A DNA stretch of 64,000 nucleotides from Conexibacter sp. CPCC 206217 (GTDB taxonomy: Bacteria; Actinomycetota; Thermoleophilia; Solirubrobacterales; Solirubrobacteraceae), in contig NZ_JAUTDO010000002.1 in assembly GCF_030646165.1 (NCBI RefSeq), positions 620,001-684,000 on the forward strand, given 5' to 3'. Below are positions 60,146 through 64,000 of the stretch, piece after piece. Each line of letters opens with the position of its first letter. The stretch's first letter is position 1. Under the pieces are notes generated by a model that searched no databases, was not told the origin of the DNA, and saw only the letters and a list, made by a program, of their open reading frames with translations. The translations under genes and the position numbers were made by a program.

Positions 60146-61353
60146 GCCCCGCGGCCGCGACCGGTGCCGATCGCGTCGACGCGCTGCTGGCCGCGCGCGT
60201 CGCGGCGGGCGAGCGCTTCTTCGGCGCGGAGTCGGAGCGGCTCGCGCGCCTCTGCCACGCGATGGCCGAGCGGTTCGCGCGCGGCGGGCGGCTGCTGGCG
60301 TTCGGGGCGAGCACGGTCGACGTGTCCGACGCGCGCCACGTCGCGGTCGAGTTCGTCCACCCCGTGATCGTCGGCAAGCGGGCGCTGCCGGCGCTCGCGC
60401 TCAGCCCGGCCGAGGTCGCACTGCTGGCGCGCGCCGACGACATCGCGATCGCGTTCGGCGGCGGCGCGGCCGGCGCGCCGTCGAAGCGGTCCGGCGCGGC
60501 CGTCGAGGCGGCCGTGCGCGACGCCGCGCGGGGCGGCTGCCTGACGCTCGCGTTCACCCGCGTGGGCGCCGAGTGGGAGCTGATCCCGCCGACCGCCGAC
60601 GCGTTCGTCGCGCAGGAACTGGCGGAGACCGCCTACCACGTGCTGTGGGAGCTGGTCCACGTCTTCTTCGAGCATCGCGGCCTGCTCGCCGGCCGGACCG
60701 CCGGGCCCGTCCACGACAGCGGCGCGTCGAGCTTCCTCTACCCGTTCCTCGCCGAGCGCGAGGACGACCTCGGCGCCGTGCTCGCCGACGTGCGCGCCTC
60801 CGCGCTGACGAAGTCGCGCGAGATCGGCGAGCTGCGCGCCCAGACGCTGCGCGAGGGCCGCGTGACGCTGCTCGCCGCGGCGGCCGCGCTGCGAGCGAGC
60901 TTCGACACGGGCGGCACGCTGCTGGCGCTCGGCAACGGCGGCTCGGCGACCGATGCGATGGACGCGGTGGCGGACCTGCGCGAGCCGCCGCCCTGGCCCG
61001 CCCGCCGCGCACTCGACCTCACCGCCGACCCGGCGATCCTGACAGCGATCGCGAACGACGTCGGGACCGAGGCGCTGTTCGCACGGCAGGTGATCGCCTA
61101 CGGCAGACCCGGCGACACACTGCTCGCGTTCTCGACCAGCGGCGGCTCGCCGAACGTGATCCTCGCGCTGCAGGAGGCGCGCCGGCGCAGACTCGCGACG
61201 ATCGCGCTGGTCGGCTACGACGGCGGCCGCGTCGCCGCCGAACGGCTCGCCGACCACGTGATCGTCACCCGCTCGGAGCACATCCCGCGTATCCAGGAGG
61301 CGCAGGCGAGCGCATGGCACGTGCTGCGCGAGCTGATCGAGGCCGACCTGTGA
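60142..61353 (+). CDS. Tandem SIS-domain protein between hypB and hypF
   Basis: 403 aa, GTG start. Two sugar-isomerase-like halves: the first has RFARGGRLLAFGASTVDVSD and DDIAIAFGGGAAGAPSKRSG. The second (about 245-403) is a better SIS domain, GGTLLALGNGGSATDAMDAV, LAFSTSGGSPNVILALQEAR and HIPRIQEAQASAWHVLRELI, as in GmhA/DiaA. The first half has lost the Ser/Thr-rich phosphosugar loop. Translationally coupled to hypB and hypF. Its role in hydrogenase biogenesis is unknown; a phosphosugar or nucleotide ligand is likely. Confidence 0.82.
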   Translation: MSPAAATGADRVDALLAARVAAGERFFGAESERLARLCHAMAERFARGGRLLAFGASTVDVSDARHVAVEFVHPVIVGKRALPALALSPAEVALLARADDIAIAFGGGAAGAPSKRSGAAVEAAVRDAARGGCLTLAFTRVGAEWELIPPTADAFVAQELAETAYHVLWELVHVFFEHRGLLAGRTAGPVHDSGASSFLYPFLAEREDDLGAVLADVRASALTKSREIGELRAQTLREGRVTLLAAAAALRASFDTGGTLLALGNGGSATDAMDAVADLREPPPWPARRALDLTADPAILTAIANDVGTEALFARQVIAYGRPGDTLLAFSTSGGSPNVILALQEARRRRLATIALVGYDGGRVAAERLADHVIVTRSEHIPRIQEAQASAWHVLRELIEADL

Positions 61354-63833
61354 CCGCGACACGCCCGCGCTCCCCCGCGGCGCGCCGCCTCCGCATCCGC
61401 GTCGAGGGCACCGTCCAGGGGGTCGGGTTCCGCCCCTACGTGCACCGCCTCGCGCGTGAGCTGGAGCTCGGCGGCGCGGTCGGCAACGACGAGCGCGGGG
61501 TCGTGATCGAGGTCGAGGGCGACGCCGCTGGCGTCGGCGACTTCCTCGCGCGGCTGGCAGCGGAGGCGCCCCCGCTCGCGCACGTCGAACGGGTCGACGC
61601 GGATCCGCTCCCGCCGACCGGCGCACGCACGTTCGCGATCGTCGCGAGCGAGCGCCACGGTCCGGCCGGCGCGCTCGTGGCAGCCGACGCCGCGACCTGC
61701 GACGACTGCCTCGCCGAGCTGCGCGACCCGGCCGACCGCCGCCACCGCTACCCGTTCGTCAACTGCACCAACTGCGGCCCGCGCTTCACGATCGTGCGCG
61801 ATGTCCCGTACGACCGCCCCCGCACGACGATGGCCGCCTTCGCGATGTGCCCCGCCTGCCAGGCCGAGTACGACGACCCCGCCGACCGCCGCTTCCACGC
61901 CCAGCCGAACGCCTGCCCCGTCTGCGGCCCGCGCGTGCGCCTGCTCGACGCGGGCGGGCGGGAGCTGGGCGAAGCCGATCGCGACGCCGTCGCGGCTGCT
62001 GCCCGTCTGCTCGCCGACGGCGCGATCGTCGCGATCAAGGGGCTCGGCGGGTATCACCTCGCCTGCCGCGCCGACGACGACGACGCCGTCGACGCGCTGC
62101 GCAGACGCAAGCATCGTGAGGACCGGCCGTTCGCGCTGATGGCGGCCGATCTCGCAGCGGCGCACCGGCTCGTCCAGCTGGACGGCGCAGCCCAGGAGTT
62201 GCTGGGCTCGTCCACGCGCCCGATCGTGCTCGCGCCCCGTCGCGTCAGCGCGAATGTGACGGACGCGGTCGCGCCTGGCATGCGCGAGCTGGGCGTGATG
62301 CTGCCGTACACACCGCTGCATCACCTGCTGCTCGCCGACCTCGCTGCGGTCGCCATCGCTGAGCTGGCGGGCAGCGACGGGCCCGCGTCGTCGTCGCCGC
62401 TCGTCCTCACCAGCGGCAACCTCTCCGACGAGCCGATCGCGTACCGCGACGACGACGCGCGCAGGCGCCTGGCGCCGATCGCCGACGCGTTCCTCGTCCA
62501 CGACCGCCCGATCCAGACGCGCACCGACGACTCGGTCGTGCGCGCCGTCGGCGGGCGGCCGCTGACGCTGCGGCGCTCACGCGGGTACGTGCCCGCGGCG
62601 CTGGCCCTGCCGCTCGCGACCGCACGGCCGCTGCTGGCCTGCGGCGCCGAGCTGAAGAACACGTTCTGCGTCGCCCGCGGCGAGCGCGCATGGGTCTCCC
62701 ACCACGTCGGCGACCTGCGCAACGCCGAGACGCTGGCGGCCTTCCGCGACGGGGTCGACCACTTCCAGCGGCTGTTCGCGGTGCGGCCGGAACTGGTCGT
62801 CCACGACCTGCATCCCGACTACCTCTCGACCTCCTACGCGCTCGCGTGCGACGGGGTCGACCTGCTCGCCGTCCAGCATCACCACGCCCACCTCGCCGCC
62901 TGCCTCGCGGAGCACGGCGAGACCGCAACCGCCGTCGGCGCGATCTACGACGGCGCCGGCTTCGGCGCCGACGGCACCGTCTGGGGCGGCGAGATCCTCG
63001 TCGGCGACGCGCGCGGCTTCACGCGCGCCGGCTCCCTGTGGCCCGTGCGCCTCCCAGGCGGCGACCGCGCAGCGCGCGAGCCGTGGCGGATGGCGTGCGC
63101 GTGGCTGGTGGCAGCGGCCGCGAGCGACGACGACGACGCGCCGCCGCCCTCGCACGTCCATCGGGGCGCCGCGCACGAATCGCCGCCGGGCGCGCCGGGC
63201 GACGTCGCGCACTTCGCTCCCCCTCCCCTCCCCGCCGCGCTCGCCGGCCGGGTCGACCCGCACGCGTGGAGCGCGGTCGCGCGGATGGCCGCGACCGGGC
63301 TCGCCGCGCCCACGACGACGAGCATGGGCCGCCTGTTCGACGCCGTCGCGGCGCTCTGCGGCATGCGCACCCACGCCACCTACGAGGGCCAGGCGGCGAT
63401 CGAACTGGAGGCGCTCGCCGACCGCAGCGAGCGCACGGCCTATCCGCTGCCGCTCGACCCCGCCGGCCGCCTCGACGCGCGGCCGGCGATCCGAGCGGTC
63501 GCCGCCGACATGCGCGCGGGCGTCCCGGCGAGCCTCGTCTCGGCCCGCTTCCACAACGCGGTCGCGACCGCCACCGCGCACGCCTGCGCCGCCGCTGCGC
63601 GCGCCGCCGGCACGGAGCTGGCGGTGCTCTCCGGCGGAGTCTTCCAGAACGTCCTGCTGCTGGAGCGCACGACGGCCCACCTGCGCACGCTCGGCCTGCG
63701 CGCACTGGCGCCCGAGCGCATGCCGCCGGGCGACGGCGGGATCGCCTACGGCCAGGCGGCGGTCGCCGCGGCCGCGCTCGCCGGCGGCTGCGCCCCATTG
63801 GGATCCGGCTCTTCGATGAAGGCGAAGAGATGA
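61350..63833 (+). CDS. hypF: Carbamoyltransferase HypF
   Basis: 827 aa, GTG start overlapping the SIS gene. The acylphosphatase domain is RIRVEGTVQGVGFRPYVHRL. Two zinc fingers follow (CDDCLAEL with NCTNCGPRF; CPACQAEY with ACPVCGPR). The YrdC domain has LADGAIVAIKGLGGYHLACR and LVLTSGNLSDEP. The Kae1-like domain has LLAVQHHHAHLAACLAEHG and a late LSGGVFQN. It makes the thiocarbamate on HypE from carbamoyl phosphate. A variable insert of about 70 residues (HVHRGAAHESPPGAPGD) lies in the Kae1 domain. Full set of motifs intact. Confidence 0.96.
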   Translation: MTATRPRSPAARRLRIRVEGTVQGVGFRPYVHRLARELELGGAVGNDERGVVIEVEGDAAGVGDFLARLAAEAPPLAHVERVDADPLPPTGARTFAIVASERHGPAGALVAADAATCDDCLAELRDPADRRHRYPFVNCTNCGPRFTIVRDVPYDRPRTTMAAFAMCPACQAEYDDPADRRFHAQPNACPVCGPRVRLLDAGGRELGEADRDAVAAAARLLADGAIVAIKGLGGYHLACRADDDDAVDALRRRKHREDRPFALMAADLAAAHRLVQLDGAAQELLGSSTRPIVLAPRRVSANVTDAVAPGMRELGVMLPYTPLHHLLLADLAAVAIAELAGSDGPASSSPLVLTSGNLSDEPIAYRDDDARRRLAPIADAFLVHDRPIQTRTDDSVVRAVGGRPLTLRRSRGYVPAALALPLATARPLLACGAELKNTFCVARGERAWVSHHVGDLRNAETLAAFRDGVDHFQRLFAVRPELVVHDLHPDYLSTSYALACDGVDLLAVQHHHAHLAACLAEHGETATAVGAIYDGAGFGADGTVWGGEILVGDARGFTRAGSLWPVRLPGGDRAAREPWRMACAWLVAAAASDDDDAPPPSHVHRGAAHESPPGAPGDVAHFAPPPLPAALAGRVDPHAWSAVARMAATGLAAPTTTSMGRLFDAVAALCGMRTHATYEGQAAIELEALADRSERTAYPLPLDPAGRLDARPAIRAVAADMRAGVPASLVSARFHNAVATATAHACAAAARAAGTELAVLSGGVFQNVLLLERTTAHLRTLGLRALAPERMPPGDGGIAYGQAAVAAAALAGGCAPLGSGSSMKAKR

Positions 63834-64000
63834 CGATCGCGTCGATCCCGGCCGCCGCACGCCACCGCTGCGAGCGCATCCGAGCAGGGCTCACGCCGCA
63901 GGAGTGGCGCCGCGCCGCGGCGCTCGCCGCCGTCGTGCTGGGCCTGCACGTCGTCGGCTTCTTCATCCTGCTCGTGCTGGTCGTGCCGCACGACTACAGC
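63830..64000 (+). CDS. Probable nickel/cobalt permease (NiCoT type), truncated by window end
   Basis: 57 codons visible from the ATG overlapping the hypF stop. A polar amphipathic start (RIRAGLTPQEWRRAA) is followed by the first transmembrane helix LAAVVLGLHVVGFFILLVLV. This is the usual opening of HoxN/HupN nickel permeases, which often end hydrogenase operons. The diagnostic H-A-x4-D-H motif lies beyond the window, so this call rests on position and the first helix only. Confidence 0.6.
   Translation, partial: MTIASIPAAARHRCERIRAGLTPQEWRRAAALAAVVLGLHVVGFFILLVLVVPHDYS

Overview
The window is about 72-74% G+C, with dense coding, many 4-base ATGA/GTGA gene overlaps and frequent GTG starts. 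It carries a full mycofactocin cluster and an actinobacterial-type high-affinity [NiFe]-hydrogenase operon. Together these suggest a soil actinomycete, most like Conexibacter or other Solirubrobacterales (Thermoleophilia). That is an inference from gene content and composition, not from a marker gene: no rRNA or complete tRNA is visible.

Layout. 1-5.2 kb is ordinary chromosome: a secreted lipase-like gene cut by the window edge, a CDP-alcohol phosphatidyltransferase, an HSL-type esterase, and a LysR regulator divergent from an SDR plus tautomerase pair. 5.3-18.4 kb is an accessory region. It begins with a two-gene AbiE-like toxin-antitoxin pair behind two copies of a 57-bp four-half-site palindrome. 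Next is a lower-GC block of two divergent gene pairs (Ser/Thr kinase and RNase-H-like hypothetical; hypothetical and MerR-like regulator). Then come the remains of an integrative element: a frameshifted VirD4/TraG-like ATPase fused to a replication-relaxation-like tail, an excisionase-like HTH protein and an intact tyrosine integrase. Its possible cargo is a low-GC pair, a Cdc48/ARC-like AAA+ ATPase translationally coupled to a DUF6414-like protein. A DUF1778 antitoxin with a frameshifted GNAT toxin follows, flanked by 27-bp direct repeats. 18.4-22.2 kb has a small secreted protein, a BclA-type gene fragment, an MMPL transporter and a HemG-like flavodoxin.

22.2-28.9 kb is the mycofactocin locus: mftR divergent from mftABCDE, then a mycofactocin-type SDR and mftF, each overlapping the next. 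It makes a peptide-derived, probably glycosylated redox cofactor and encodes a likely client dehydrogenase. mftE appears to carry a 75-bp in-frame hairpin insertion at its 5' end. 29-42.4 kb has a LuxR regulator, a secreted Ig-like protein, a ParB-family gene after a perfect 26-bp palindrome, a hydrolase, a CoA-transferase pair with divergent LysR, and a two-gene operon for a beta-helix surface protein and a very large M14 metallopeptidase ending in a UUCG-loop terminator. 42.5-49.3 kb is regulators and dehydrogenases: LacI, a frameshifted HisD/HpsN-like gene, SDRs, ArsR/SRPBCC, TetR and GntR.

49.4-64 kb is one long operon: hypC, a hypC paralogue, hypD, hypE, hydrogenase small and large subunits, a NifU/Rieske-like protein, three accessory proteins of unknown or uncertain function (DUF5947-, DUF6084-like and an unrecognised one), the endopeptidase, hypA, hypB, a tandem-SIS protein, hypF, and the start of a probable nickel permease. 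This is a self-contained set for building an oxygen-tolerant group 1h (formerly group 5) hydrogenase of the type used to scavenge atmospheric H2. The strongest candidates for something undescribed are the AAA+/DUF6414 pair, the kinase/RNase-H-like/MerR block, the doubled operator of the AbiE-like system and the histidine-less Rieske-like protein.
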